This document shows positions 41,475 to 50,439 of a stretch of DNA of 64,000 nucleotides, piece by piece. The notes under the pieces are model-generated. The model searched no databases, was not told the DNA's origin, and saw nothing but the letters and a program-made list of their open reading frames with translations. The position numbers and the translations under genes were made by a program. The stretch spans positions 1-64,000 of the forward strand of contig NZ_BOMQ01000061.1 of assembly GCF_016862275.1 (NCBI RefSeq). The letters run 5' to 3'. The stretch is from Actinoplanes nipponensis (lineage in GTDB: Bacteria > Actinomycetota > Actinomycetes > Mycobacteriales > Micromonosporaceae). The number at the start of each line of letters is the position of its first letter. Within the stretch, counting starts at the first letter, position 1.

Positions 41475-42872
41475 TCAGCTCAGTTGCGAGAGCCGGGTCT
41501 CGAAGGCGCGGACCGGTGCGGAGTCGGCCCAGCGCGCCGACAGTCTGCTGCGCAGCCCGCGCAGTTCCTCGGTGATCGTGGACCTGCCGCTACTGATCGC
41601 TTCGGCCAGGACCGCGGAGCTGGTGGCGACTGCCTGTTCGGGGTCTCCGGCGCAGGCGAGGCTGTCGGCCAGACGCAGGCTCAGGAGGACGCGGGTGGAC
41701 CGCGTGTGGGTCGTGGCGCAGGTCAGGGCCTGTTCCGAGGCGGCGACGGCGCGGGTTGCGGCGCGTCGCTCGCCGGTCCGGACGGCGAGGTCGCGCAGGG
41801 CGCCCGCAGCACCGGTCTCGAGGCGCAGGTCGCCGCTGTCACCGTCCAGCCACGGGGCTTCCAGACGGTCCCGCTCGCCGAGCCGGGGCCGGTCCCGTCG
41901 GGTGCGCGCCAGGTGCTGGTGACAACCGGCGGCGTCGCCTCGCAGCGCGTAGGCGCGTGCCTGGTACAGATGGGCGAGCAGCGTGGTCCAGGTCCGGGTG
42001 GGGTCGACGTCTTCGAGCGCCTGGGCGTACGCCAGAGCCCCGCCGGCGTCGTCGTCGAGGCGGGTCAGGGTGCACATGTCGCTGAGCAGGGTGGCTCGCG
42101 CCGCGGGCTGGTCACTGACCGCCGCCCAGCGCAGACCCTGGGTGAACCACGCCATGGCGGTCGCCCGCCGGCCGCGCTGCATCTGCAGGCGTCCGAGGAG
42201 CTGGGCGAAGTGGGCGGCGAACTGCAGCGAGGTCAGCGGCGGCCGCCCGGCGGCCTGCTCGGCCCGCGCCCAGCGCATCGTGACCCGCAGGACTGCCCCG
42301 GCCGGGCCGTCGATCGATTCCGGGGTCTCCTCGGCTCCCCGGCGGCTCCAGCCGATCAGCGTCGCCGCAAGACTGTGCACAACGTCGGGGTCGCTGCCGA
42401 TCGGCAGGCCACGCCGCAGACGCTCATCCAGAGCGACGGTCATCTGATGCGCCGCTGCGGGGCCGGGCACCGCGCAACCGGTGTCGCCGTGGCGAGGACA
42501 CAGCAGCCCGTGCTCGGGTAGCGACGTGGGCCAGCCGCAGTCGGTCGGGCGTACCAGGGTCGTGCCGCCGCCGTGCGGCAAGGGCAGGAACCCCGACTCG
42601 GCGAGCGCCAGGTCGGCCGGTTCCGGGCGGTCGGCACGGGCATCCGGTACGGAGATCAGCTCCCCACCGGCCCGCAGAAGGCGATCCAGCCGGGGCGCGG
42701 CTCCCGCGGGCACCTCACGGAGGCCCTGTTCCACTTTGCTGATGACGGTGTGGTGGTAACCGAGGTGGTCGCCGACCTGCCGCTGCGTCAGGCCGGCGCG
42801 CCGCCGCCAGGCGCGTAGCCGCCGGCCGTACTCGATCCAGGCCCGCTGGGCGGGCTGCCGGTCGGCCGGCAT
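41475..42872 (-). CDS. XRE-family regulator with TPR-like C-terminal region
   Basis: A 465-aa cytoplasmic protein. Residues 10-70 are a helix-turn-helix of the XRE type (GLTQRQVGDHLGYHHTVISKVEQGLREVP). The remaining 380 residues are Ala/Leu/Arg-rich helices typical of tetratricopeptide-like regulators in actinomycetes, with pairs such as ALAYAQALEDVDPTRTW and RAYALRGDAAGCHQHL. Such proteins often act as peptide- or state-sensing regulators. The ATG start is followed at once by the HTH. It is divergent from the LysR gene with about 225 bp between. Confidence 0.85.
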   Translation of the reverse strand: MPADRQPAQRAWIEYGRRLRAWRRRAGLTQRQVGDHLGYHHTVISKVEQGLREVPAGAAPRLDRLLRAGGELISVPDARADRPEPADLALAESGFLPLPHGGGTTLVRPTDCGWPTSLPEHGLLCPRHGDTGCAVPGPAAAHQMTVALDERLRRGLPIGSDPDVVHSLAATLIGWSRRGAEETPESIDGPAGAVLRVTMRWARAEQAAGRPPLTSLQFAAHFAQLLGRLQMQRGRRATAMAWFTQGLRWAAVSDQPAARATLLSDMCTLTRLDDDAGGALAYAQALEDVDPTRTWTTLLAHLYQARAYALRGDAAGCHQHLARTRRDRPRLGERDRLEAPWLDGDSGDLRLETGAAGALRDLAVRTGERRAATRAVAASEQALTCATTHTRSTRVLLSLRLADSLACAGDPEQAVATSSAVLAEAISSGRSTITEELRGLRSRLSARWADSAPVRAFETRLSQLS

Positions 42873-43097
42873 GGAACCTCCTCGGCTCGGCCTTCGTCCT
42901 TCAGCGCCGTTGACCTCGGTACGGTCAGCGACGCTAGCACCGAACGGCGCGGAGGTCAGGTGGTCGGCGACGGCATTCGTACCGCCCGGGACAGTGAGCA
43001 GCGGGCAGCCGTCGGGCCGCAGTCAGCACTTGCCAGTTTGTGCCGATGCGCTGCGCGGCGACAAGCTCGCCTTCACCACGGTCATAGGGTCGCCGGC

Positions 43098-44162
43098 ATG
43101 CAACTGGAGCTGCGACATCTGAAGATCGTGTGCACGGTCGCGGCGGCCGGCAGCGTCAGCAAGGCCGCGTCCGCGCTGGGGATCGCCCAGCCGGCGCTCA
43201 CCGCTCAACTCAACCGCATCGAACACTCCGTCGGCGGGAAGCTCTTCGTACGCGGCAGCCGGGGCACCGATCCGACACCCTTGGGCCGGCTCGTGCTCGA
43301 CCGGGCCCGGCTGCTGCTTCCCGCGGCCGGCGCCTTGCAGGAGGAGGCCCTTCGGCTGGCCGGGCACCACGGTGATGCCCCCCTGAGCCGGTACCGCATC
43401 GGTACCACCGGCGGGCCGGTCCTCGGCGGACTGGTCCACCGTCTGCTGCAGGAGCGGCCCGAGCCCGAAGTGAGCACCTGTTCCTCGTACCACGTCGAGG
43501 AACTGGCCGGAATGCTGGCGGCCGGCCGACTGGACTACGCCGTCGTAGGGGTGTGCGGCGACACGCTGCCGCCGCCGGCCTACGGGCTGACCTGGCGCAC
43601 GATCGCGGTCGACGCGGTCTGTGCCCTGCTGTCCGAGCACGACGCCCTGGCCGGTCGGCCCGAGATCGCCTTGGCCGACCTGCATGATCGCCGCTGGGCG
43701 GCGAGCGCCGGTGACGGCTGCTTCACCGACTGCTTCGTTGCGGCCTGCGCCCGGGTCGGCTTCATCGCCGTCGACATGCTCGAAACGGATGTCCGCACCG
43801 GGCTCGACCTGGTCGCCACCGGCTATGCGGTCGGCCTGTGCCAGGGCACGTTCCGCCCACCGCCGGACATGGTCCGCCGTCCCCTGTCCGGCGCTCCACT
43901 GCAGTGGCGGCACCTGCTGGGCTGGCATCCGGACGGTTCGGCCGCTGCTCACGCCCCGCAGGTCCTGACCCATGCCGCCGCCGCCTACCTCGACACCGTG
44001 CACCGCGACCCGACGTACGCGCAATGGCTGCAGGCTCACCCGGACCTCGGCGCCCCACGGGCCGGACCACGCTGTTGCGCCTGCGGCGGTCCGGACCCCG
44101 ACGGGGCTGCCACGGTCATCGACCAGCTCGCGCCTCGCGGACGGCGGGCGGAGAGGACCTAG
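43098..44162 (+). CDS. LysR-family transcriptional regulator
   Basis: A 354-aa protein. The N-terminal HTH (about 1-60: LRHLKIVCTVAAAGSVSKAASALGIAQPALTAQLNRIE) is followed by a LysR substrate-binding domain. The C-terminal tail of about 50 residues beyond the usual end has a CCACGG cluster that could bind metal or sense redox. ATG 43098 is chosen since upstream sequence is unlike the family. A methyltransferase gene starts 11 bp after its stop and is probably cotranscribed. Confidence 0.88.
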   Translation: MQLELRHLKIVCTVAAAGSVSKAASALGIAQPALTAQLNRIEHSVGGKLFVRGSRGTDPTPLGRLVLDRARLLLPAAGALQEEALRLAGHHGDAPLSRYRIGTTGGPVLGGLVHRLLQERPEPEVSTCSSYHVEELAGMLAAGRLDYAVVGVCGDTLPPPAYGLTWRTIAVDAVCALLSEHDALAGRPEIALADLHDRRWAASAGDGCFTDCFVAACARVGFIAVDMLETDVRTGLDLVATGYAVGLCQGTFRPPPDMVRRPLSGAPLQWRHLLGWHPDGSAAAHAPQVLTHAAAAYLDTVHRDPTYAQWLQAHPDLGAPRAGPRCCACGGPDPDGAATVIDQLAPRGRRAERT

Positions 44163-44172
44163 ATTGGTCCGC

Positions 44173-44973
44173 ATGAGCGATCGGGACTTCGCCGGTTCGA
44201 TCCCGGAGATCTACGACCGGTGCCTGGGTCCGCTGCTGTTCCGGCCGTACGCCGAAGACCTCGCCGGGCGACTGGCCGTCCGGCCGGCTGACCGGCTGCT
44301 GGAGCTGGCCGCCGGCACCGGCATTGCGACGGCCGAGGTGGCGCGGGCGGTCTCGCCCGGCGCCCGGATCGTCGCCACCGACCTGCAGCAGGCGATGCTC
44401 GACATGGCGGCGCGGCGCGTCCGGGCGGGGCAGGTGCGGTTCCGGACGGCTGACGCGCAGGAGCTGCCCTTCGGCGACGGTAGCTTCGACGCGCTCTTCT
44501 GCCAGTTCGGTGTCATGTTCCTGCCCGACAAGGATCGGGCGTACCGGGGGATGCGCCGGGTCCTGGCCGGCGGCGGCACGCTGATCTTCAGCGTCTGGGA
44601 CCGGATCGAGACCAGCCCGATCGTGGCCGCGGTCGCCGATGCGCTCGCCCGGCGCTTCCCCGACGACCCGCCGCGGTTCATGTCCCGGGTCCCGCACGGA
44701 TACCATGACCCGGCGGCGATCCGCGAGGATCTCGGCGCCGCCGGATTCACCGAGATCACCGTGGAGTCGGTGACGCTGCCCAGCACCGCGCCGTCCGCAC
44801 GTGAGGTGGCCGTCGGCTTCTGTCAGGGCACGCCCCTCCGTCACGAGATCGTCGCACGGGACGCCACCGGTCTGCCGGCGGTCACCGAGGCGGTCACCCA
44901 GGCGGTGGCGGACCGCTTCGGCGAGGCCCCGGTCGCCGCCACCATGACCGCTCTGGTCGTCACCGCACGCTAG
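44173..44973 (+). CDS. Class I SAM-dependent methyltransferase
   Basis: A 266-aa protein of the UbiE/Methyltransf_11 type. The SAM-binding motif I is LLELAAGTGIATAEV, the acidic end of beta 2 is VATDLQQAMLD, and motif II is FRTADAQELPFGDGSFDALFCQFGVMF. The substrate is unknown. ATG 44173 lies 11 bp after the LysR stop, so expression likely follows that regulator. Confidence 0.9.
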   Translation: MSDRDFAGSIPEIYDRCLGPLLFRPYAEDLAGRLAVRPADRLLELAAGTGIATAEVARAVSPGARIVATDLQQAMLDMAARRVRAGQVRFRTADAQELPFGDGSFDALFCQFGVMFLPDKDRAYRGMRRVLAGGGTLIFSVWDRIETSPIVAAVADALARRFPDDPPRFMSRVPHGYHDPAAIREDLGAAGFTEITVESVTLPSTAPSAREVAVGFCQGTPLRHEIVARDATGLPAVTEAVTQAVADRFGEAPVAATMTALVVTAR

Positions 44974-45050
44974 GAAGCCCCGGCAGCACGCATCGCGGGC
45001 ACGCCGTGATCGTTGACCAGTACATTCCCCCCCTCGGAAGGTGCTTGTCC

Positions 45051-46529
45051 ATGCGTTCGACCGTGTGTGCCCTGGCGTGTCTGATCCTCGTCGGGGCGGC
45101 GTCGCCGGCCTCCGCGGAGGTGTCCGTACCGCCGCCGGTGACCTTCGTCGCGACCGGCAGCCTGCCGATCCAGGGGACCCTCCTGCTCGGTGACGTGACC
45201 GGTGACGGCGACCCTGACCTGGTCACCGACAAGGCGGTGTTCGTCGGTGGTCCCGGCGCGAGCTTCCAGCCGGTTCCCACTGTCACGCCGACCGGCGCGC
45301 AGTATCTCGGTGACGTCAACGGCGACGGCCGCGACGACGCCATCGTTCTCGACTCCGCTGCCGAGCTGCTGCACGTCACCTACGGCACCAGCCAGGGCAC
45401 CTTCGCCGGGGGCGCGACCGTCTCCGTCCGGATCACGGGCGGCCCGCGGCGAGTCGACGCGGTCGTCGTCGCCGACTTCAACGGCGACGGCCACCCGGAT
45501 CTTGGTACCGCCCGGCGGGGAGGGGTCGCCATCTTCCTGGGTTCGGCCGGCGGCACGTTCACTCGGGGCTCGGGCGCCGCGGGAACGAGTATGCCGTACA
45601 TCAATGTGGTCGACGCCGACGACATGGATCACGACGGCTTCATCGACATCGTCGTCGATTCGAACGCGGACGGTGGAGGTCACATCGTCGAACTCGTCCG
45701 CGGCAATGGGGACGGCACCTTCCAGCCTCCGCAGCGCATCCTCGGCTACCCGGCGGACGAACCGCAGATCGGTGACTTCAACGGCGACGGCCACCGCGAC
45801 GTCGCGTTCCGTCGCGACGCCGAGCTCCTGGTCGGGCTGGGCGACGGGCACGGGGCCTTCCCGGCCATCACGCCGGTTCCGGTCGGACCCGACGGCCTGC
45901 ATCCGTGGCGCCGCGGGGTCGGCGATGTCGACGGCAACGGCCGCGCCGACATCGTCACGGCCGTTGACGCCACTCAGGCGACGGTGCTGCTGAGTCAGGC
46001 GCCCGTGGAGATGGAGTGCACCGCCACCGGTGGCAGCGTGAGCATTCCGGCCGGGGCGACCGTGCGGAGCAGCAACCCCGCCGTGCTCCCGCCTGGCCGG
46101 ATCTCGGTCACCGCCGGGACCGTGACGATCAGGCCGGTCGCCGGTCGGTCCACGCTCACCGTGACCCCGCCCGGCGCGAGCCCGCGGACCTTCACCGTGG
46201 TGGCCGGCAGCTCCGGCGATGACACCATCACCGGCACCGAGGGCGCCGACCTGGTCTTCCCCGGCAAGGGCCGGGACGTCACCGCCACTCTCGGCGGCGA
46301 CGACCTGGTCTGCGACGCCGGCGGCGACGACCGGATCACCACCGGCGCCGGCAACGACGTGGCCTCCGGCGGCCGGGGCCGCGACACCATCAGCACCGGA
46401 GCCGGTGCGGACACGCTGCTCGGCGGGCCCGGCGACGACACGCTGACCGGCGGGCCGGACGCCGACCGTTTCGCCGGTGGCGGCGGGCGCGACATCACCG
46501 ATCTCACCCCGGCTCAGGGCGACCGCTGA
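45051..46529 (+). CDS. Secreted FG-GAP/VCBS and RTX-type calcium-binding repeat protein
   Basis: A 492-aa exported protein with a signal peptide (1-about 20, ASAEV). At least six FG-GAP-type units follow (GDVTGDGDPDL, GDVNGDGRDDA, ADFNGDGHPDL, GDFNGDGHRDV, GDVDGNGRADI), then a beta linker. A C-terminal RTX-like block from about residue 385 has GSSGDDTITG, GGDDLVCDAGGDDRI, TGAGNDVASGG and GGPGDDTLTGG. Both repeat types bind calcium and suggest a surface or extracellular adhesin or scaffold. ATG 45051 follows GGAAGG. Confidence 0.88.
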   Translation: MRSTVCALACLILVGAASPASAEVSVPPPVTFVATGSLPIQGTLLLGDVTGDGDPDLVTDKAVFVGGPGASFQPVPTVTPTGAQYLGDVNGDGRDDAIVLDSAAELLHVTYGTSQGTFAGGATVSVRITGGPRRVDAVVVADFNGDGHPDLGTARRGGVAIFLGSAGGTFTRGSGAAGTSMPYINVVDADDMDHDGFIDIVVDSNADGGGHIVELVRGNGDGTFQPPQRILGYPADEPQIGDFNGDGHRDVAFRRDAELLVGLGDGHGAFPAITPVPVGPDGLHPWRRGVGDVDGNGRADIVTAVDATQATVLLSQAPVEMECTATGGSVSIPAGATVRSSNPAVLPPGRISVTAGTVTIRPVAGRSTLTVTPPGASPRTFTVVAGSSGDDTITGTEGADLVFPGKGRDVTATLGGDDLVCDAGGDDRITTGAGNDVASGGRGRDTISTGAGADTLLGGPGDDTLTGGPDADRFAGGGGRDITDLTPAQGDR

Positions 46530-46605
46530 GTCCGGACCGGCACCCCTGGTGTGCGTCTCGGTGACGAGCTGTCGGCGTCCTGCGCGCGCCGGTAGCCTCG
46601 GGCTC

Positions 46606-47043
46606 ATGCCGGACATCAAGGACCTCGAACCGTTGATCGGCCGCTGGAGCCAGGTCGTCGACGCGCCGCGGCACGTCGAGGCGAAGGTCAAGGGCGACAT
46701 GACGTTGGAGTGGCTCCGTGACGAGACGGTGATTCTCCAGCGCTCGATCGTCGACAACCCGATGTTCCCGGAGGGCGTGGTCCTGATCATGGCCGCGGAC
46801 GAGGACGCCGAGGGCGACTTCACCGCGCACTACTTCGACTCCCGCGCGGTCTCGCGCGTGCTCCACATGAGTTTTCGGGGCCGCGTCTGGAAGTGGTGGC
46901 GCCAGGCGACCGGCCCCGACGATTTCGATCAGCGCTTCGAAGGCACGCTCTCGGAGGACGGCCGGACGATCGACAGCTCCTGCTATCTCGTCGAAGACGG
47001 CGAGTGGATGCACGACTTCGACGTCACCTACCGGCGGGCCTGA
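46606..47043 (+). CDS. DUF1579-like (calycin-type) protein
   Basis: A 145-aa soluble protein. It has the small beta-barrel pattern of DUF1579/lipocalin-like proteins: IGRWSQ near the N terminus, then alternating strands (MTLEWLRDETVILQRS, FTAHYFDSRAVSRVLHM, WKWWRQ, FEGTLSEDGRTI, WMHDFDVTYRR). No function is known. ATG 46606 fits the IGRWS start; a ribosome site is not obvious. Confidence 0.75.
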   Translation: MPDIKDLEPLIGRWSQVVDAPRHVEAKVKGDMTLEWLRDETVILQRSIVDNPMFPEGVVLIMAADEDAEGDFTAHYFDSRAVSRVLHMSFRGRVWKWWRQATGPDDFDQRFEGTLSEDGRTIDSSCYLVEDGEWMHDFDVTYRRA

Positions 47044-47075
47044 ACCCGGGATCAGCGGGGCCGGGCGCACGCGAA

Positions 47076-47107
47076 GCCGCTGACGGGGAAGAACCCCCGT
47101 CAGCGGC
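47076..47107. terminator. Bidirectional terminator between DUF1579-like and GH16 genes
   Basis: A perfect 13-bp stem GCCGCTGACGGGG / CCCCGTCAGCGGC with a 6-base loop lies between two convergent genes. Confidence 0.85.
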
Positions 47108-47152
47108 GTGGATCGGCGTCAGGCATTCCGGAATGCCGTCAGGGTCTCCTGG

Positions 47153-48550
47153 TCAGGCGAAGGGGACGCCGCCCTTCCAGGTGGAGATGGTGCCCACCGT
47201 CATGACCTTGGGGAAGGTGGCCGTCGTCGTCGCGGTTTCGCCGGGAACCGCGATGTTGAGAACGATGTACTGGGGGGACCCGAAGGGCCAGGCCCGGCCG
47301 GCGTTGGCCGCGTCCTGGGCCCAGATGGTCATGGTCGGCTTGCGGTCGATGTAGAACCGCACCACGTTGGCGTCGAAGTACGCCCCGTAGAGGTGAGCCT
47401 TCGCGTCCAGCGGCTGGCCCAGGTCGGTCGTGCCGCCGGCCTCGCCCCAGCCGTACTGGACGTGGGCGTTGGGGTCGGCCAGCGATCCCATGTGGACCGC
47501 GCTGAACGCCACGGTGGGTCGGGTGCCCCACCCCTCGAGGATGTCCAGCTCGCCGGAAGCGGGCCAGCCGACACTGCCGATGTTCGTACCGAGCAGCCAG
47601 AATGCGGGCCACGCGCCGTCACCGGTCGGTGCCGTGATCGATGTCTCGACGTACGACCCGGGGGCGATGGCGACCTTGTTCCGGGTGCTCAGGCGGGCGC
47701 TGGTGAAGCCGCGGGTGATGCCGTCCGCGCCGGTCAGGGTCTCCCGGCGGGCAATGATCCTGAGTCGCCCGTTGCCGTCGAGCTGGGCGTTCGCGCTTCT
47801 CGCGGTGTAGGTCTGCAGTTCACCGTTGCCCCAGCCGTTACCGCCGGTCTCGAAGTTCCAGGCCTGGGTACTCGGTGTCCGGCCGGCACTGCCGGCGAAC
47901 GTGATGGCGCTCGTCGGCGCGGTGGTGACGGTCGCCGGCAGCGGGGCGTCCACCTGTTGCACGCTGGCGCGCGTGATCTGGACGGTGAAGGCGCCGGAGC
48001 GCGGCAGGTCGAAGTACAGCGCCGTGTCGGACGAGGCGGCCGTCGTGCAGACAAAGGTACGGCTCAGCAGGTGCCAGTCGCTGTCCCGGTACCCCGCGCT
48101 CACGCTGACCTCGGTCGGCCGGTGGCCGTAGTTGCCGTTGGCGAGCAGCATCCCCACCTCGGCGCCGCTGCCCTTCATGTCCCGGACCCAGGCCTGCATG
48201 CGGTAGGTCTTGCCGACCGTGAACATCGTCTCCGGCGAGCGGAGCGCCGCCAGGGCCATGGCCCAGGAGCCGGTCCCGCCGGGACGGCTGATCTGCATCC
48301 CCTGCGTGGCGACCGAGAAACCGGTCACGCTCGAGATCGACTGGAACGACAATGCTCCGGCCTCCGAGCCGCCGCTCCAACCGACGGTGCCCAGGGCTCC
48401 CGTCCCGTTCACCACGAGATCGGCGCCGGTCGTCGCCGCGGCTGTGGTGGCGGTCGTCCGGCGCTGCTGGGGGTGGCCCTGGGCGGGTGTCGAGAGGCTG
48501 ACCATGGTGGTGACGAGCACTGTTCCTGCGACGATCCTGGCGGCAATCAT
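47153..48550 (-). CDS. Secreted GH16 family hydrolase with N-terminal CBM-like domain
   Basis: A 465-aa secreted enzyme. After a signal peptide (1-about 25) comes a beta-sandwich of about 150 residues resembling a carbohydrate-binding module (WAMALAALRSPETMFTVGKTYRMQAWV). The GH16 domain follows (about 215-465) with catalytic ELDILE in SGELDILEGWG, plus WPAFWLLGTN and RFYIDRKP. GH16 enzymes cut beta-1,3- or beta-1,3/1,4-glucans and related polymers. ATG 48550 follows AAGGAAG. It is 179 bp downstream of a GH16 paralogue and closes the exopolysaccharide cluster. Confidence 0.9.
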   Translation of the reverse strand: MIAARIVAGTVLVTTMVSLSTPAQGHPQQRRTTATTAAATTGADLVVNGTGALGTVGWSGGSEAGALSFQSISSVTGFSVATQGMQISRPGGTGSWAMALAALRSPETMFTVGKTYRMQAWVRDMKGSGAEVGMLLANGNYGHRPTEVSVSAGYRDSDWHLLSRTFVCTTAASSDTALYFDLPRSGAFTVQITRASVQQVDAPLPATVTTAPTSAITFAGSAGRTPSTQAWNFETGGNGWGNGELQTYTARSANAQLDGNGRLRIIARRETLTGADGITRGFTSARLSTRNKVAIAPGSYVETSITAPTGDGAWPAFWLLGTNIGSVGWPASGELDILEGWGTRPTVAFSAVHMGSLADPNAHVQYGWGEAGGTTDLGQPLDAKAHLYGAYFDANVVRFYIDRKPTMTIWAQDAANAGRAWPFGSPQYIVLNIAVPGETATTTATFPKVMTVGTISTWKGGVPFA

Positions 48551-48729
48551 GGATTCTTCCTTCGCGTTTCGGAATTGTCGTTCCGGCGTCGAAGGCAAAA
48601 TCGGATCGCATTACGGGTGACTAAGCAGTGCACCAAGTGGCAACTGGTGTGCTCCGCGTTGCCTACCTGCGGCGTCAGCGAAGTGGCAGAACTTGCTGGT
48701 GTGTCGTGGGGGGTGGCGGCAGCGGCGGG

Positions 48730-50307
48730 TCAGAACGGGATGCCGCCGGCCCAGACGGAGATCGGGCCGACGGTCATGGTCTTGGGAAACGAGGTCTGCG
48801 ACGCGGCGGAGCTCTTGACGACCGCCACGTTGAGAACCAGGTAGAGCGGCTTGCCGAACGGCCAGGCGCGCCCGGAGGCCCGGGCATCGGACGCCCAGAC
48901 CGAAAGGGTCGGCTTACCGTCGACGTAGAACCGTACGGTCCGGTCGTCGAAATAGACGCCGTAACGGTGGCTGCGGGAGTCCAGCCGGGTGGTGCCGTCG
49001 GCCTCGTCCCAGCCGTACCCGTGGTCGCGGTCAGGAGCCGACAGTCCGGACATGTGCACCGCGGCGTGGGCCGTGGCCGGCGCGGCGCCCTGGCCCTCGA
49101 ACACGTCCAGCTCGCCGCAGGCCGGCCACCCGGCCGAGTCGATGTCGGTGCCGAGCATCCAGAAGGCCGGCCAGAGACCGGCGCCGGTCGGCGCGGTGAT
49201 GGCGGCCTCGACGTACGAACCGGGCTGTACGGACACCTTCCCCTTGGTGTTCAGGCGGGCGCTGGTGTAGCCGCGCGTGATCCGGTCGGTGCCCTGGTAC
49301 TGCTCCCGCCGCGCGACGATGCGCAGCCGTCCGGCTCCGTCGGTCTGAACGTTCTGCGGCCGGGCCGTGTACGTCTGGATCTCGTCGTTGCCCCAGCCGC
49401 CACCGCCGGTCTCGTAGCTCCACGTCGATGTGTCGGGTGACGCCCCGGACCGGCCCGCAAAAGTGATCCGGCGGACCGGCGGGCCGGTGATTCTGGCCGG
49501 CTCCGGCGCGCTCACCTCATGCACCCGGGCGTCGGTGAGCTGAAACGCGAACGAGCCGGCGGCGGGCAGGGCGAGGTAGAAAGCCGTGTCCGCCGACGCT
49601 CTGCTGGTGCACACGAAGGTGCGGGTCACGAGGTGCCACGCGCGGTCCCGCCAAGCGCTGTACGCGGTGGTGTCGGTCGGACGGTGCCGGTAATTCCCGT
49701 TGGCCAGCAACACGCCGACACGTTGGCCCGAGGCGAGGCCGTCACGCACCCACACCTGCATGCGGTACGTCCGGCCGACGACGAAGAACCGCCGGGCCCC
49801 CCGGAGGGAGGCCAGGCTGAACGCCCAGCTGCCGGCCCCGCCGGCCCGCGTCAACGACACCCCGGTCGAGTGGGTGAAGGGACCGGTGAGCCGGATGGCT
49901 CGGGTCACCTTGACGGTGCCGTCGTCGGAGTGCGCCGACCATCCGGCGGGACTGGACACGGCGGAGCCGTTGGCGACGGCGTTGGCGGACACGGCTTCCG
50001 GGAACAGCCGGAATTCGGGGACGGCCCGGGCGACCGGCGGCGCGGGGGTGGGCGTCGTGGCCGCCGGAGGCTTCCCGGACGGGGTTCCGGTGCTGGTCCG
50101 CGGCCGGGCCGACTGCCCGGCCGGCGCCGAGACACCGACCTCGGCCGGCGTCGGCGAGGACAGCTTCGGGTGCCCTGGGTGCTGCGGGGTCGCCAGGTGC
50201 ACGGCGATGATGATGCCGATGACCGTGGCGGTCGCCGCCACGGTCATCCTCCGGCCACCGCCGGAGACGAAGCGGGACAACCTCCGGGAAGGCCGATCTG
50301 ATGCCAC
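48730..50307 (-). CDS. Membrane-anchored GH16 family hydrolase
   Basis: A 525-aa paralogue of the enzyme at 47153, with the same CBM-like and GH16 domains (ELDVFE in CGELDVFEGQG). Instead of a cleavable signal it has a basic N-terminal stretch of 20 residues, one helix (about 22-40, AATATVIGIIIAVHLA) and a Pro/Thr-rich stalk of about 70 residues. It is thus likely anchored as a type II membrane protein. GTG 50307 is chosen for its GGAGG. An anchored and a free form suggest trimming of exported polymer at and away from the cell. Confidence 0.88.
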   Translation of the reverse strand: MASDRPSRRLSRFVSGGGRRMTVAATATVIGIIIAVHLATPQHPGHPKLSSPTPAEVGVSAPAGQSARPRTSTGTPSGKPPAATTPTPAPPVARAVPEFRLFPEAVSANAVANGSAVSSPAGWSAHSDDGTVKVTRAIRLTGPFTHSTGVSLTRAGGAGSWAFSLASLRGARRFFVVGRTYRMQVWVRDGLASGQRVGVLLANGNYRHRPTDTTAYSAWRDRAWHLVTRTFVCTSRASADTAFYLALPAAGSFAFQLTDARVHEVSAPEPARITGPPVRRITFAGRSGASPDTSTWSYETGGGGWGNDEIQTYTARPQNVQTDGAGRLRIVARREQYQGTDRITRGYTSARLNTKGKVSVQPGSYVEAAITAPTGAGLWPAFWMLGTDIDSAGWPACGELDVFEGQGAAPATAHAAVHMSGLSAPDRDHGYGWDEADGTTRLDSRSHRYGVYFDDRTVRFYVDGKPTLSVWASDARASGRAWPFGKPLYLVLNVAVVKSSAASQTSFPKTMTVGPISVWAGGIPF

Positions 50308-50439
50308 GAATCCTCCATCGCCAGGTGAGGGCGCGCCGCCGGGTGGTCGGACGTTGCCAAGCGTGGGTACAACGAACGAACGCACCCCGTGCAACGCGAG
50401 ATCGCGCCGGCCGGTGCCCGCCCGACCCGGGGAACCGGT

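Noticed and set aside
44970..46823. 617-codon minus-strand frame opposite the FG-GAP/RTX protein
   Set aside because: The plus strand has a signal peptide and clear calcium-binding repeats. The antisense frame only mirrors its repetitive codons.
47108..48844. 578-codon plus-strand frame opposite the first GH16 gene
   Set aside because: The minus strand has the ELDILE catalytic motif and signal peptide; the plus frame has none.
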